Positions 37,525 through 48,700 of a stretch of DNA of 64,000 nucleotides are shown in pieces. The DNA comes from a virus, in IMG/VR virus record IMGVR_UViG_3300025941_000015, positions 41,627-105,626 of that record; one strand, given 5' to 3'. The translations under genes and the position numbers were made by a program. Below the pieces are notes generated by a model. It was not told where the DNA came from, did no database searches, and worked only from the letters and a program-made list of their open reading frames with translations. Numbering within the stretch: the first letter of the stretch is position 1; each line of letters starts with the position of its first letter.

Positions 37525-37964
37525 TGGGCGACTTCCACACGGGTGTTTGCATCGTGGGACTGCCTCGCGACGCCGTCGAGGACGAGCACATCACCATCGT
37601 GTACGCCGGGGAGACCGATCAGCTCGTGAGCGCCCCGTTCTCGACCATGTGTGAGGTCGTGAACCGCATGGCGTCGCTGTTCAACCCCTTCCCAGCGTCG
37701 GTCATCGGCCACGACTGGTTCGGCCCGCCGGACGAGCGGGTGCAGGTGGCCAAGCTCGACAGCCCCTTCCTGTACACGATGCGGAGCTGTGTGGAGCACT
37801 TCCACAACAGCCAGTTCGGCTTCCGGCCGCACATCACGGCCGTCAACGGCGTCCTGCGCCCCGTCGGCTCAACGGTCTGGTTCAACCGCATTGCCGTCTG
37901 GTACGGGGAGGACCGCATGGAGCGCGTGCTCGGTGTGGGCATGCCGATGTTCAGCATGCGCTGA
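37524..37964 (+). CDS. 2H phosphoesterase-like protein, 146 aa
   Basis: Two HxT motifs, HIT at 22-24 and HIT at 103-105 (the latter in FRPHITAV), each followed by a hydrophobic strand, are the catalytic pair of the 2H phosphoesterase fold. Known members include LigT-type 2'-5' ligases, cyclic phosphodiesterases and the phage anti-CBASS protein Acb1. ATG 37524 overlaps the terminase stop, so it is made with the packaging motor. The substrate cannot be read from sequence. Confidence 0.75.
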   Translation: MGDFHTGVCIVGLPRDAVEDEHITIVYAGETDQLVSAPFSTMCEVVNRMASLFNPFPASVIGHDWFGPPDERVQVAKLDSPFLYTMRSCVEHFHNSQFGFRPHITAVNGVLRPVGSTVWFNRIAVWYGEDRMERVLGVGMPMFSMR

Positions 37965-38036
37965 GCCACGGTCGATCCGGCTGAGGCGGCGCATGTACCA
38001 TGAGGTTGTAGCAGGTCCGACACTCAAGGAGAGCAC

Positions 38037-38438
38037 ATGTCACTCGCACCAAACCCGCTGTACCCCGAGCGTGGTGCTCAGGGTTTCGACCAGGGCCTCG
38101 CCCCGTCGATCCCCGGCGGCCGCGGTCCACTCCGGTTCGAGGAGGGCATCGCCACCGACACCGACGTGCCGTCCGACTTCGCTCGTGGTGCGTACTTCGA
38201 CCCGACGTTCTCGCCGACCCGGTTGAACCACAACAACCCCGAGATGCTGTACAAGCGTGCGGAGGAGACCCTCCGGGCTCGTGCGCACGTCGGCTCCAGC
38301 ACGTGGATCGAGGCTCCGGCCATGCTGAGCGACTTCGTCATCGGCGCACAGAGCGGCCAGACGCTGCCGCAGTACGAGACGGCCATGAACCCTGACTACC
38401 GTCAGGCCCGCATGGCGCCGTCCGTCGTCCTCGACTGA
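38037..38438 (+). CDS. Hypothetical virion-region protein, 133 aa
   Basis: ATG 38037 behind AAGGAGAG; TACCAT at 37997-38002 could be a -10. Pro/Gly-rich extended N-terminus and Ala/Arg helices. Unknown structural-type protein. Confidence 0.65.
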   Translation: MSLAPNPLYPERGAQGFDQGLAPSIPGGRGPLRFEEGIATDTDVPSDFARGAYFDPTFSPTRLNHNNPEMLYKRAEETLRARAHVGSSTWIEAPAMLSDFVIGAQSGQTLPQYETAMNPDYRQARMAPSVVLD

Positions 38439-38446
38439 GGAGCCTC

Positions 38447-39037
38447 ATGCCCTACAACCCGAACTCGGCCTACCCAAGGAAGACGACGTACATCCCACCG
38501 ACGTACGGCGACCATTCCTTCAGGCGCTCTGTGAACTCGCCGGACTTCTCCAGCCAGAACACGTTCGGTGGCGGCCCGGTCCGGCCGCGGGGTGGAGAGA
38601 TCTACAACTCGATGATCGCTGCGGCAGCGGTCTCGGCGATTCACCCCGGAGCTGCATCAGGGATGGCGGCCGCCAGTCGTCATCCCATCCTGAACAAGCT
38701 CTCACCCATCGGTGAGCGGGGTATCGCCACGGGTGTGCAGGCGGTAGCGAACGTCGCTGTGCCAGCAGCCCAGGCAGCGATCACCGGGAACGTCACGCCT
38801 CTGCTCAAGAAGGCTGGAACGGCCGTGACCAACCGTGTGGCCACCCGAGTGCTGGGTGGCCCCATCCACGGTCCCACGCGGCCTCCGATGGCACACGGCA
38901 ACCCGGCAGCCATCAAGACACGGGCCGCCAACACGGCGATGGCCGATCAGCTCGGCGGCATGGTGCTCGACGGCTCCATGCCTGGCGAGACCGGCGCAGC
39001 CAACATCCCGAAGCTCATCATCCCAACCAGATACTAG
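38447..39037 (+). CDS. Hypothetical virion-region protein, 196 aa
   Basis: Pro/Tyr/Ser-rich first 50 residues, then Ala/Gly/Val-rich semi-hydrophobic helices (about 55-130). Could be a capsid-internal or membrane-contacting protein. No family recognised. Confidence 0.65.
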   Translation: MPYNPNSAYPRKTTYIPPTYGDHSFRRSVNSPDFSSQNTFGGGPVRPRGGEIYNSMIAAAAVSAIHPGAASGMAAASRHPILNKLSPIGERGIATGVQAVANVAVPAAQAAITGNVTPLLKKAGTAVTNRVATRVLGGPIHGPTRPPMAHGNPAAIKTRAANTAMADQLGGMVLDGSMPGETGAANIPKLIIPTRY

Positions 39038-39049
39038 GAAGTGACCATC

Positions 39050-39223
39050 ATGGCCCAGCAAGAGCGCCCCCAGGACGTCCCCAACGCGAACCAGATCGCC
39101 CCCGGTGCCGAAGCAGGCGCCATGGGCCAGGACGTGCCGTACGCCGGATGGCGCCGGAGTGAGCACATCGGCTACAGCCTGAACGAGTCATTCGGTCTCG
39201 GTATCGAGTGGGGCCGCGAGTAA
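39050..39223 (+). CDS. Small virion-region protein, 57 aa
   Basis: ATG 39050 with AGGAAG eight bases upstream. Gln/Pro/Ala/Gly-rich; unknown function. Confidence 0.6.
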   Translation: MAQQERPQDVPNANQIAPGAEAGAMGQDVPYAGWRRSEHIGYSLNESFGLGIEWGRE

Positions 39224-39251
39224 CCCACCTCTTCGTACAACAGGAGTGATC

Positions 39252-41165
39252 ATGGCGACCCAGAAGGCGGCTGCGGCTGCGATCAACAAGAAGAAGCCTG
39301 TGAAGAAGCCGACGACGGTGAAGGAAGGGTTCAAGAAGCCCAAGCCCCAGCCTGACATGAGCACTCAGACGCAAGCTGAGCGCGACTACGCCTCTGGTGC
39401 GCGTCTCGACCCGCCCCAACTCCACGAGATGTCGCAGACGAGCGCCGACGTGGTCCGTGCGGGCTTCACCGAGTCGATGTCGAACTGGAAGACCCGTGAG
39501 CAGACCATGCGGGACGAGCTGACCCCGAAGGGGAAGGTGAAGTCGTCAGCTCTCAAGCAGACCACGATCGACCGGCTCGACGATCGCACGGTGGACGTCC
39601 CTGCCGCTGGCCACAACATGGCTCAGGCGTGGGACCGCATGATGGACGCCCCGGACAAGCCCGCTCCGGCGTGGTACTTCGGGCACCACCGTCGCCTCAA
39701 GAGGGTCGCAGACCAGTACGGGCTCGACGCTGACACCGTCATGAGCGCCTCGGCTGGCATGTCGCCGCAGAACGGCCCGGACAACGAGTTCGACGCCGTC
39801 TCCTCTATGGCCGACGCCCACGTCAACAAGCGCCGTATCAAGGCCATCAACGACGTCTGGACGACCCCTTCCGAAGATGAGAAGAAGAAGGGCATCCAGC
39901 CCCGCCTGGTGATGAAGAAGGGTGAGGTTCGTCAGCTCAACAAGATGTCCGGTGAGGACATGCAGGCCGCCACGAGCACAGCCATGGCGAAGAACGTCAA
40001 GGTTGCCAGGGGCTTCAGGCTGGAGGGCTTCCGCAACGCCGGTACCAACCGTCAGGGTGGGTTCAGGACGATCACCGACCCGGACTACAACGCCGTTGCC
40101 GAGATGGGGACCGCCAAGGTTCCCCTCTACGACAAGGCCATCCGCATGTCGACGCCGGACTCGCCGCTGCATCACGAGTACGAGGCGCGCTTCACCGACC
40201 AGACAGCGGCCCGCAAGGTCCGCCTCGACAAAGAGGCAGACGCCAGCGCCAACCGGCAGGGGTCCGAGACGATCCGGGGCACGGGCGACCGCGTCGACCT
40301 GTACGGCCTCATGGGCAAGGGTGCGGAGGCGCACGACGCCGACCCGATCCACGACCACCCCATCCTCGGCAAGCGTGGCATCGCTGTACCCGACACGTGG
40401 GTCGCTGGCATCCTCTCCGGCCAGGACATGACCGACGCTGCAGAGCCCGAAGGGATGTCGGCCTCTCCGGCCAAGATCGCTGGCTCGCAGACGCGCACCA
40501 CGTCCTCCAATGTGCCCGGCACGACCTTCCCCGGTCCGGCCGCAGCGAAGGCCGCTGGGGGCAAGAAGCTCACCGGCAACGCTGCGTGGGGCATGGCGGC
40601 CGTCGAGGCCATCCAGGGAGCGGCCACAGAGGCTCGCGAGGCCGGTTCGCAGACCAGCATCCCGCCCGTGATGATGCAGGAGATGACGTGGACCCACGAG
40701 CGCTCGGAGGTGGCCAAGTCCACACTGCGAGCTGCTGCATCAGGCTTGCTGAAGAAGCACTTGGTCGGCGCCCGTGTGGCGAAGCTGACGAGCGGTGGCC
40801 TGCAGGGTGAGAAGGAGTTCCGCCCCGAGCAGGGGCCTCCTGCGCCCAGTAGGAAGGTCGAGACGCCCGGACTGTTCAGCCGTGGGTACGAGGGCAACTC
40901 GCTCGACACAGACCAGATGAGGGTCGTCCCCGGCGCTGGAGGCCCTGGCTCCACCAGGGGCCGCAACGCCGCCATGGACTCCTTCCACGAGCGCGCTTCA
41001 GGTCCGGCTCCCTCCGAACTCGCCAAGCGGGCAGCGATCCACGCTGCGCTCGGCGTGCACGGTGAAGAGCGTGCCGCCCGTGGCATCACCGCTCCGAACG
41101 ACGGAGGCGCTGCCTACGGCGGACCAGGGCCCCGCCCCTTGCGCAACCTCCGGGGTCCGAGCTGA
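39252..41165 (+). CDS. Large internal virion-type protein, 637 aa
   Basis: Starts at ATG 39252 behind AGGAG. Very Lys-rich first 35 residues; residues about 125-200 include WYFGHHRRLKRVADQYG and SASAGMSPQNGPDNE, a helical module like those in actinophage proteins of unknown role that resemble helix-hairpin DNA glycosylase folds. The remainder is Ala/Gly/Thr-rich and low complexity, with RGITAP and PGPRP at the end. Probably packaged or minor capsid protein. Confidence 0.6.
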   Translation: MATQKAAAAAINKKKPVKKPTTVKEGFKKPKPQPDMSTQTQAERDYASGARLDPPQLHEMSQTSADVVRAGFTESMSNWKTREQTMRDELTPKGKVKSSALKQTTIDRLDDRTVDVPAAGHNMAQAWDRMMDAPDKPAPAWYFGHHRRLKRVADQYGLDADTVMSASAGMSPQNGPDNEFDAVSSMADAHVNKRRIKAINDVWTTPSEDEKKKGIQPRLVMKKGEVRQLNKMSGEDMQAATSTAMAKNVKVARGFRLEGFRNAGTNRQGGFRTITDPDYNAVAEMGTAKVPLYDKAIRMSTPDSPLHHEYEARFTDQTAARKVRLDKEADASANRQGSETIRGTGDRVDLYGLMGKGAEAHDADPIHDHPILGKRGIAVPDTWVAGILSGQDMTDAAEPEGMSASPAKIAGSQTRTTSSNVPGTTFPGPAAAKAAGGKKLTGNAAWGMAAVEAIQGAATEAREAGSQTSIPPVMMQEMTWTHERSEVAKSTLRAAASGLLKKHLVGARVAKLTSGGLQGEKEFRPEQGPPAPSRKVETPGLFSRGYEGNSLDTDQMRVVPGAGGPGSTRGRNAAMDSFHERASGPAPSELAKRAAIHAALGVHGEERAARGITAPNDGGAAYGGPGPRPLRNLRGPS

Positions 41166-41629
41166 ACCACAAGCCTCCGGCGATAGCGCTCATCAGGACC
41201 GTCTTCGCCCCTCTCCTGGCTGGAGGGTTCCTCTCCACGCTGTTGCTGTCGTTCACCGACCCTTCGGTCGAGCTGTTCGCAGCGCTGGCCACGATCCTCG
41301 CTGTGCTGTGGTACGCCCTCGCTCGGTACCTGGAGACCAAGAACCGCTACTGGGGCTTCCTGCTCGGCGTGGCGGTGCCGCCCCACTACGAGGGCGAGGA
41401 CACCAAAGGTGCACTCCTGACGTCTCTCAAGCGCACTGTGGTGCCGCTCGTGATCGGGTGGGCTGTCGCTGTGCTCGCCCGAGCCGGGTACGACACACAC
41501 GATGAGTCGTTATCCCTGACGTTGCAGGCCATCGTCACCTCGGTGTACTACGGGGCGGTCTGCCTCATCGAGGAGCGTCAGCCGAGCGCCGGTCTCCTCA
41601 TCGGCGGCACGCAGCAACCGACCTACTAG
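41162..41629 (+). CDS. Holin-like membrane protein with internal duplication, about 155 aa
   Basis: Two homologous halves, each with RTV(F/V)PL, two TM segments, a YYA or YYG motif, an L(E/C)xE turn and a GxLLG end, the pattern of actinophage holin-like membrane proteins. The first half needs codons from about 41195, but the frame has no ATG/GTG/TTG there; the first standard start (TTG 41243) would delete the first TM. CTG 41162, in a CTGA overlap with the upstream stop, is the likely start. Confidence 0.65.
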   Translation: MNHKPPAIALIRTVFAPLLAGGFLSTLLLSFTDPSVELFAALATILAVLWYALARYLETKNRYWGFLLGVAVPPHYEGEDTKGALLTSLKRTVVPLVIGWAVAVLARAGYDTHDESLSLTLQAIVTSVYYGAVCLIEERQPSAGLLIGGTQQPTY

Positions 41630-41648
41630 ATCCTCCGACAAGGACGGC

Positions 41649-41677
41649 AGAGGGGTCGGGGCTCACCCGGCCCCTCT
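41649..41677 (+). terminator. Terminator hairpin
   Basis: AGAGGGGTCGG and CCGGCCCCTCT, 11 bp with one G-U pair and a seven-base loop, 20 bases after the holin-like gene. Confidence 0.7.
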
Positions 41678-41685
41678 GCTGCGTC

Positions 41686-41698
41686 TACGATGGGCATC
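41686..41698 (+). promoter_or_regulatory. Leaderless -10 promoter for 41699-41950
   Basis: TACGAT (41686-41691), seven bases, ATG 41699. An in-frame ATG at 41690 overlaps the -10 and is unlikely. Confidence 0.5.
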
Positions 41699-41950
41699 AT
41701 GTCAAGCATCGCCTCGGCGTCACCAGGCCGCTGGTACACCAAGACCGTCGATGATCCCATCACAGGGATACCGGATGCGTCCCCCGCCGTGGCTGGAGCT
41801 GTCGACACGTCGTGGTCGCGGGAGCAGTACGACTGGAACACGCCCGCCGGAACAGGGCTCACTTCGACGCCGATCGTGGCCTTGCCCTACAACTCGTGGC
41901 CGCCCGTCAACCCTCAACCAGACACTCTCTACTTGAGGATGGCTCCCTGA
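41699..41950 (+). CDS. Hypothetical virion-region protein, 83 aa
   Basis: Ser/Thr/Pro-rich extended protein, Trp-containing; unknown structural-type function. Confidence 0.6.
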   Translation: MSSIASASPGRWYTKTVDDPITGIPDASPAVAGAVDTSWSREQYDWNTPAGTGLTSTPIVALPYNSWPPVNPQPDTLYLRMAP

Positions 41951-41995
41951 TCTCAGGGGCCACGCACCAGATTCAACCCAGTACAAGGAGACACA

Positions 41996-42349
41996 ATGGC
42001 CCTGCTCGACAACATCCTCGTCATCGGGGCCACCCCCATGAGGACGGCGATCACGCACATCGCTCTGTCCACGGCGGACCCCGGTACGACCACCGGCATC
42101 AACCAGTCGTCAGCAGCGCGCCAGGCGGCGAACTGGGCAACGGTCACGACCGGTGGCGACTTCTCCCTGACGTCGGCGCTCAACTTCACTGGCGGTGCGC
42201 TCGGCGGCCCGGTCCACTCGGCCTGCTTCTGGTCGGCGCTCACGGCGGGCACGTTCTACGGCTCGCAGCCGCTGACAGGCGACCTCTTCTTCAACGGTGC
42301 TGGCGAGTACACGATCACTGCTCTGACCGTCAACGGCTCCTCGACGTAA
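41996..42349 (+). CDS. Fibre-associated virion protein, 117 aa
   Basis: Contains IALSTADPGTTTG and RQAANWATV, a module shared by small actinophage proteins encoded beside tail fibres, with a beta-rich remainder. The next gene is a distant paralogue. ATG 41996 follows AAGGAGA. Confidence 0.65.
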   Translation: MALLDNILVIGATPMRTAITHIALSTADPGTTTGINQSSAARQAANWATVTTGGDFSLTSALNFTGGALGGPVHSACFWSALTAGTFYGSQPLTGDLFFNGAGEYTITALTVNGSST

Positions 42350-42359
42350 GGCGTAGGCC

Positions 42360-42749
42360 GTGGCCCTCGGACTCTCAGTAGCAACAGCGAATGGGTTGCT
42401 CAACGCCCTGTGCCGCGGCACGAGCTACGTCAACTCGGGAGGCATCTGGATCCAACTGCATATCGCCGACCCTGGAGCTGCAGGAACGGCGAGCATCGCG
42501 ACAGAGACACGCCGGATGCAGGCAACGATGGGGACGAACGCTGCGAGCGGTCTGATCTCCAACACGGCTGCTGTGACGTGGTCGACGATCGTCGGTTCGC
42601 AGGATGCAAGCCACTACTCGATGTGGGATGCCTCGACGGCCGGTACCTTCCTCGGCTCGGGCCTCATCAACGCCAACTCGTACATCGCTGGTGACACCTA
42701 CAACATGGCGATCGGGGCAGTCGTTCTCGGTTTCGGGCTCGCTGCGTAA
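42360..42749 (+). CDS. Fibre-associated virion protein paralogue, 129 aa
   Basis: Starts at GTG 42360. IQLHIADPGAAGT and TRRMQATMG correspond to the ADPG and RQA segments of 41996-42349. Beta-rich, Gly/Ser/Ala. It directly precedes the giant fibre gene. Confidence 0.65.
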   Translation: MALGLSVATANGLLNALCRGTSYVNSGGIWIQLHIADPGAAGTASIATETRRMQATMGTNAASGLISNTAAVTWSTIVGSQDASHYSMWDASTAGTFLGSGLINANSYIAGDTYNMAIGAVVLGFGLAA

Positions 42750-42761
42750 CGGGAGCCTCTC

Positions 42762-45700
42762 ATGGCTACCTACGTCGGGGCAGGAACACCAGGCACCACT
42801 ACGGCAGGAACACCTGCCGGTGTTGCCGTTGGCGACTACGTAGGCGTCTTCGCCTACCGCAACGCTGGTACCGCCCCGACCCTCCCGGCAGGGTGGACGC
42901 TCTGCATCAGCAACAACACCAACCCCGCCAGCGTCGCAGCGTTCCGCGAGTGGGACGGCGTCTGGACGATGGCGTCGGCGGTGTTCACCAACGCCAACAG
43001 GTGTGTCTCCTTCGCCGTGCGCGCTGCATCGGGCAAAGAGATAGCGATCGGCTACGCCGACGACACGGCGCGCAACAACTCCAATGTCGTGTGGCCGACA
43101 ATGGCGCTGCACGTCACGGATGGCTCGTCGGTCATCATCCGCGGTGTAGCGCACACCCGGCCCGACTCCACGATCCCGACGCCGACCAACCACACGCTGA
43201 TCGACTCGAACGGCACGCAGCCCGGCTACGGCACGTACCGCAAGAACTCCTCGACCGACGGCAACACCGTCACGGTGACGATCAGCCGCTCGACCACAAT
43301 GACCTTGCCGCAGGTCGAGTACAAGGACGTGATCCCGGTTGCTGTCACGCAGGCGGCGTACCAGTGGTTCAGCGAGGGAACCGAGAGCGGGGCGGCGGCG
43401 CTGGCATCACAGGACACCAAGTACGTCGGCAACATCGCCACTGACGACGTCGAGGTCGGGCTGCGGATACGGCTCCAGAACGCTGGTGGTGGCGCACCCA
43501 CACTGGCGACCGACGACTGGCAGCTTCAGGTCGCGAAGAACGGTGGAGCGTGGTCGAACGTTACGGTCGGGGCTTCGATCGTTTACGCCGAGACGAATGT
43601 CAGTGTTGACTCGATCATGCTCCCAAGTTCTGGCGCCAATGCTCTGGGTCAGTCGTTCCAGGGCAACGGTGGTCTGCTGTGGCGATTCGGTGCCTGGATG
43701 CACAAAGGTAGTCAGATCTCTGACACCGTCGTTGCCACCCTGTACTCCCACACGGGAACGTTCGGCTCGACGGGGGTTCCTGGGACGGTGCTGGCCACTT
43801 CAGCACCGTTGTCTGTCAGTGACATACCTAGCTCCTATGGCTGGGTGTACTTCACCTTCGATCAGACGTTCACACTGACGAACGGCACCCCGTACTTCAT
43901 CGGTGTGTCATGCACCGACGGTCCCGTTTACTGGGGGTTTGATAACACCGCTTCTACAGCTCCAGGCAACGCTGCATCTCGTTCTGGAACAACTTGGTCC
44001 CTGGATTCCACTGGGGACTACGTTTACCAAGTCTTCACTGGCTCGTCCGCTCCCGTTATCGGGTATGCCTGCCCCAACACCGTTGATGGTGGAGCGACGA
44101 CCAACCGGCTGACCGGCGGCTCCGGCACGTTCGTTGCGGGCAAGGTGTCCGAGGACGGCTTGGTCGACGACCTCGGCTGGTCGGGTAACAACTACACCGA
44201 AGTGCTCTACGAATTGGTGGCCTTGAAGGCCAATCTCGCCAGCCAGGACATCTTGACCTTCCGCGTCCTCCGCAACGGTGGTACGTCGGACATGACGTAC
44301 GAGGCGTTGATATCCGGCTACGACGAGACCAACGCTGCTGCGGGGGGAACGTCGGTTAGCCCCGGCCAGAGGGGGGCGCAGTCTTTCCTTGGTGACGGTA
44401 GGAACCTGACGAAAGCCGGGTTCTACCTCAAGAAGTTCGGTGCTCCTACCGGCAATATGGTGGCGGAGTTGTTCGCCCACACTGGCACGTTCGGGTCGAA
44501 TGGTGTGCCGACCGGAACGGCGTTGGCGACATCTGCACCAATCGACATGTCCACGCTTTCAACTGCGTATGGCTGGTTTGACTTCACGTTTACTCCACCC
44601 GTTCCGTTGACGAATGGAACTCCTTACTTCATTGCCTTCAGTAACATCGGCACTGGCGACGGTGGCAACGCCCCGATCTTCGGCCAAGACTCGACTTCCC
44701 CGACTGCCCCTGGAAACGCTGCGTCGTACTTCTCAGGTAGTTGGAGCGGTACTCCACCAGCATACGAAGTGGTCTACCGGGTCAAGACGGAGGCCACCCC
44801 GACCTTGGAGATCACGGTCGGATCTGTCCAGCGTGAAGCGACGATCTCAACGCTGTTCACGTTCACCGCTACCGCCGTTGTCCACATGGACGTACAGGCG
44901 GCGATCTCATCGACGTTCACGTTCACCGCCACGGCGATAGCCGGTCCTCCGATCGCTCAGTTGTTCTTCGGTGGACCGTTCGCCAACCCTCCCATCTCTG
45001 CTGGTCTCCACAGGGCGACCAACAGCGCCAAGCTGAACGGGCAGGCGTTGGGATGGATACCGATTGGCGCTTCTCCGTACCGAACAACAACAGGTTCGCA
45101 GGCAACGCTTCAACCAAGCTCTGTCGCCGGTCCGACCAATGGCATTGAGGTGATCCAATCAGGTAACCCGGTGGAATGGATCTCCCCTCCCCTCGACAGG
45201 AACGTGACGATCTCGGGAACGATCTCAGCGCAACTGTGGGACAGCTCCTCCGCAGGAACCAACGCTGCCATCAACGTGATCGTCGAACGTCTCGACAGCA
45301 AGATGCTCGTCGTCTCAACGGTAGGTCGATCCAACAACACAGTTGCGGCTGATGTCAGCACTAAGCGGAACATGTCCTTCACGCCGACCAGCACGAACAT
45401 GCTCAAGGGTGATCGGTTCCGTATTCGTGCCTTCTTCGATGATGCACCGACGATGGCTGTCGGAGGCGGCACGATGTCGTTCCTCGTGGGAGCGTTGGTC
45501 GAGGACGCCGTTGGCGACTGTTGGATCAAGTTCACAGAGTTGTTCTCGTTCCAATCGACTACGCCAGCCGGAACCGTTCTCTACCTCACCGATACCCAGA
45601 GCGACATGGACGCCGGGGTCAAGGCCGAGAAGGTGATGTGGACCGACCGGGGAACGGTGTCTACCTCTGGCACCTACACCATCCCCGCCACAGCCTGGGC

Positions 45701-48700
45701 CGTACCAGCTCAGTTCGTCAACGTGGGTGCTCTTGAGTGGTACTCCAAGCCTCTCGCCGGGTTCACGCTGGACGGGCTCGTCGAGCTGAACATGCGTATC
45801 TCCGGTACGGGGTCGCTGGACTTTGGTGTGAGGGCCGAACTCGACATTGTCGACCAACAGAACTTCCTGATGACCAACTGGGCCGCAGGAAGCATGATCA
45901 ACAGCACTGCGCCAATAGGTGTCGTGGTTGCGGGGTCGGACAACCTGGGTGGCAACCCGATCACACAGACGCAATGGAAGTCGTGGCTGTCCGGTCCTAC
46001 CTTCGTGGTCGATCCGCAATGGCGGATTCGCCTCAGGATGTACGTCTCCAACCAGGCCCAACAGCAGCAGTTCACCGGCACGACCGCCTCCCTTCACTAC
46101 AACGGGCCCACTCCGGGTGCGAGCGGTGATGCGTGGATTCAACTCCCTCAGGCCATCAGTGAGTTCTCCACGGGCCCGGCGACTCGTGAGGCGACGATCG
46201 CCACAACGTTCTTGTTCACAGGGACCGCAGCGGCTGTCAGGACGCTCCCGGCCACCATCGCCGCCTCCTACACCTTCACGGCGACGGCTACAGCGGGGCC
46301 CTTGCCGACGCTGGGCAATGCGACCGCCGCCCACGTGTGGAACATCTCCCCGATCCAGGGCAGGCGGCCGATGGGCGGTCTGGCCACGTCCGCACACCTG
46401 TGGACGATCAGCCCCCTGACCAGCAAGAAGATCATGAAGGGGCAGGCGACCTCTGCCCACCTGTGGACGCTCGCGGTCACCAGCAAGCGCATCATGAAGA
46501 GCCAGGTGACCGCAGCCCATCTGTGGAATGTCGCCCCGGCAACAGGCACCGCACCAGTCCTCCCGGTCAAGCAGGGGTCCGCCACCGCCTCGTGGACAGC
46601 GACGCTGACGGCAACTGGCAAGAAGATCCAGAAGGGCACAGCCACTACCTCCTGGCGGGCGGTAGTTGGCTACTTCGTCGAAGACGAGTTCAACGGTGCT
46701 GTAGACACCACGCTCTCCTCGCTGGGGTACTTGACCATGTACGGCGGCACGCTCTACCTCGACGGCAGCGGCAGCGCCTACACGAAGGGAGGCTTGGGAG
46801 GCAACACCAACCCCAACGCTGTTCCTAACAACTCGTGGATGGAGACCACCTTCCGGCTCGACGACACATCCAGCTACAGCATCAGCCTGCTGTTCAGGCT
46901 GCCGACGGCATCGGCAGCCAACGGTGTTGACACCGGGTACGCCGTCACGATCACCGAGCTGGGCATCGGTGTCAACCGCCTCGGTGCGAGCAAGTCGAGC
47001 GTTGCACAGACGCTGGTGAACACCAAGGACTACGTCATACGGGCCGACTGGGTGGGGGCCAACATCACGGTCACCCTGGACGGCACTGGGATCATCAACT
47101 GGACCGACCCCGCCCCGCTCGTCGGCACCTACATCGGGCTCTACCTCGACAACAACTATGGCGGAACGTCCGACCGTCTTCGGTACCTTCGTGCAGGCAC
47201 TGCTGCCGTCGGCAAGACCCCGATCACAGCGCCGGGCGCAGGGTCGGCCACAGCGACACACACGTGGAACGTCACCCCGGCTCAGGGCAAGAGGATCACC
47301 AAGACCGCTCAGGTCACCGCTGCTCATCTGTGGACGATCGCTCCTGCCACGGGCAAGAAGATCCCCGTAACGCTCCAGGTCACTGCGACGCACCTCTGGA
47401 CGATCGCACCTGCAACGGGTGTGATGCCGGTCCTGGGGGTGAAGCAGGGCACCTCTGTTGCATCGTGGACAGCGACCGTTGCGCCCGCCACCGGCAAGCG
47501 CATCACCAAGACGACGTCCATGGCGGCCGCTCACGTCTGGACGGTGGCTCCGTCGACCGGCAAGAAGATCATGAAGGCGCTGGCGGCAGCCGCCGCCCAC
47601 ACCTGGACGATCGGCCCGGTCACAGGTAAGCGCATCATGAAGAGCGCCATCACGGCGGCTCACCTTTGGACGATCGCTCCGACCACCGGCAGGCGCGTCA
47701 CCTACGGCCAGGCAACAGCGACCCATCTCTGGAACACCTTCCCAGCCTCCGGCATCTTCCCCATCGTCGGAGTGAAGCAGGGCACTGCCCTTGCCCGACA
47801 CGACTGGACGACCTCCCCGGCCACCGGTAAGAAGTTCCCGCAGTCCCAGGTCACCGCCGCACACACGTGGACGATCGCACCGTCCACCGGTCAGAAGATC
47901 ATGCGGGGCCAGGCCACCGCTGCGCACACCTGGACGGTCTCCCCGTCCACCGGCAAGCGCATCATGAAGAGCGCCATCACGGCGGCCCACCTCTGGAACC
48001 CTGTTGCCACCGGCAAGCGCATCATGCGCGCCGCCGCAACGGCTGCACATCTGTGGAACACCTTCCCGTCGACCGGCGTCATGCCCATCCTCGGGCTGAA
48101 GCAAGGCACAGCGGCCGCCCGACACGACTGGTCGACGACAGCCACCGGCAAGAAGGTGATGAGCGGCAGTGCCACTGCGGCCCACGTCTGGACGTTGGTC
48201 GTCACCAGCAAGCGGTTCATGAAGGGGGCCGCCACCGCTGCCCACGTCTGGAACGTCTCGCCGAGCACCGGCTCGAAGCCGCTGCGTGGCCAGACCACGG
48301 CGGCCCACCTCTGGACCCTCACCGCTCAGGGCATCAGGCCCGTCATCGGTGCCAAGCAGGGATCGGCGATCGCCTCCCACACATGGACCGTCGCTCCCAT
48401 CACGGGCAAGCGCATCATGCGTGGTCCGGCGACGGCCGCTGCACACGTCTGGACGGCGAGCCCTGTCACTGGCAAGAAGATCATGCGGGGAGTGGCGGCG
48501 ACGTCCACACACCTGTGGGTTGTCGGCCCGGCCACCGGCAAGAAGATCATGGGCGGCAGCGCTGCTGTCACTCATCTGTGGTCGGTCAGTCCCTCGACGG
48601 GCCGCAGGCAGACGGTCGGTCTGGCGACAGCCGTCCACGTCTGGCGTCCGACGGCGGAAGGCTTCCGGTTCACCAGAGGCACCGCAGTTGTCTTCTTCAA

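Noticed and set aside
45315-48638. Long open frame of about 1100 codons on the minus strand
   Set aside because: It lies opposite the giant fibre gene; its repetitive Arg/Asp/Gly content mirrors the plus-strand repeats and it has no binding site or promoter.
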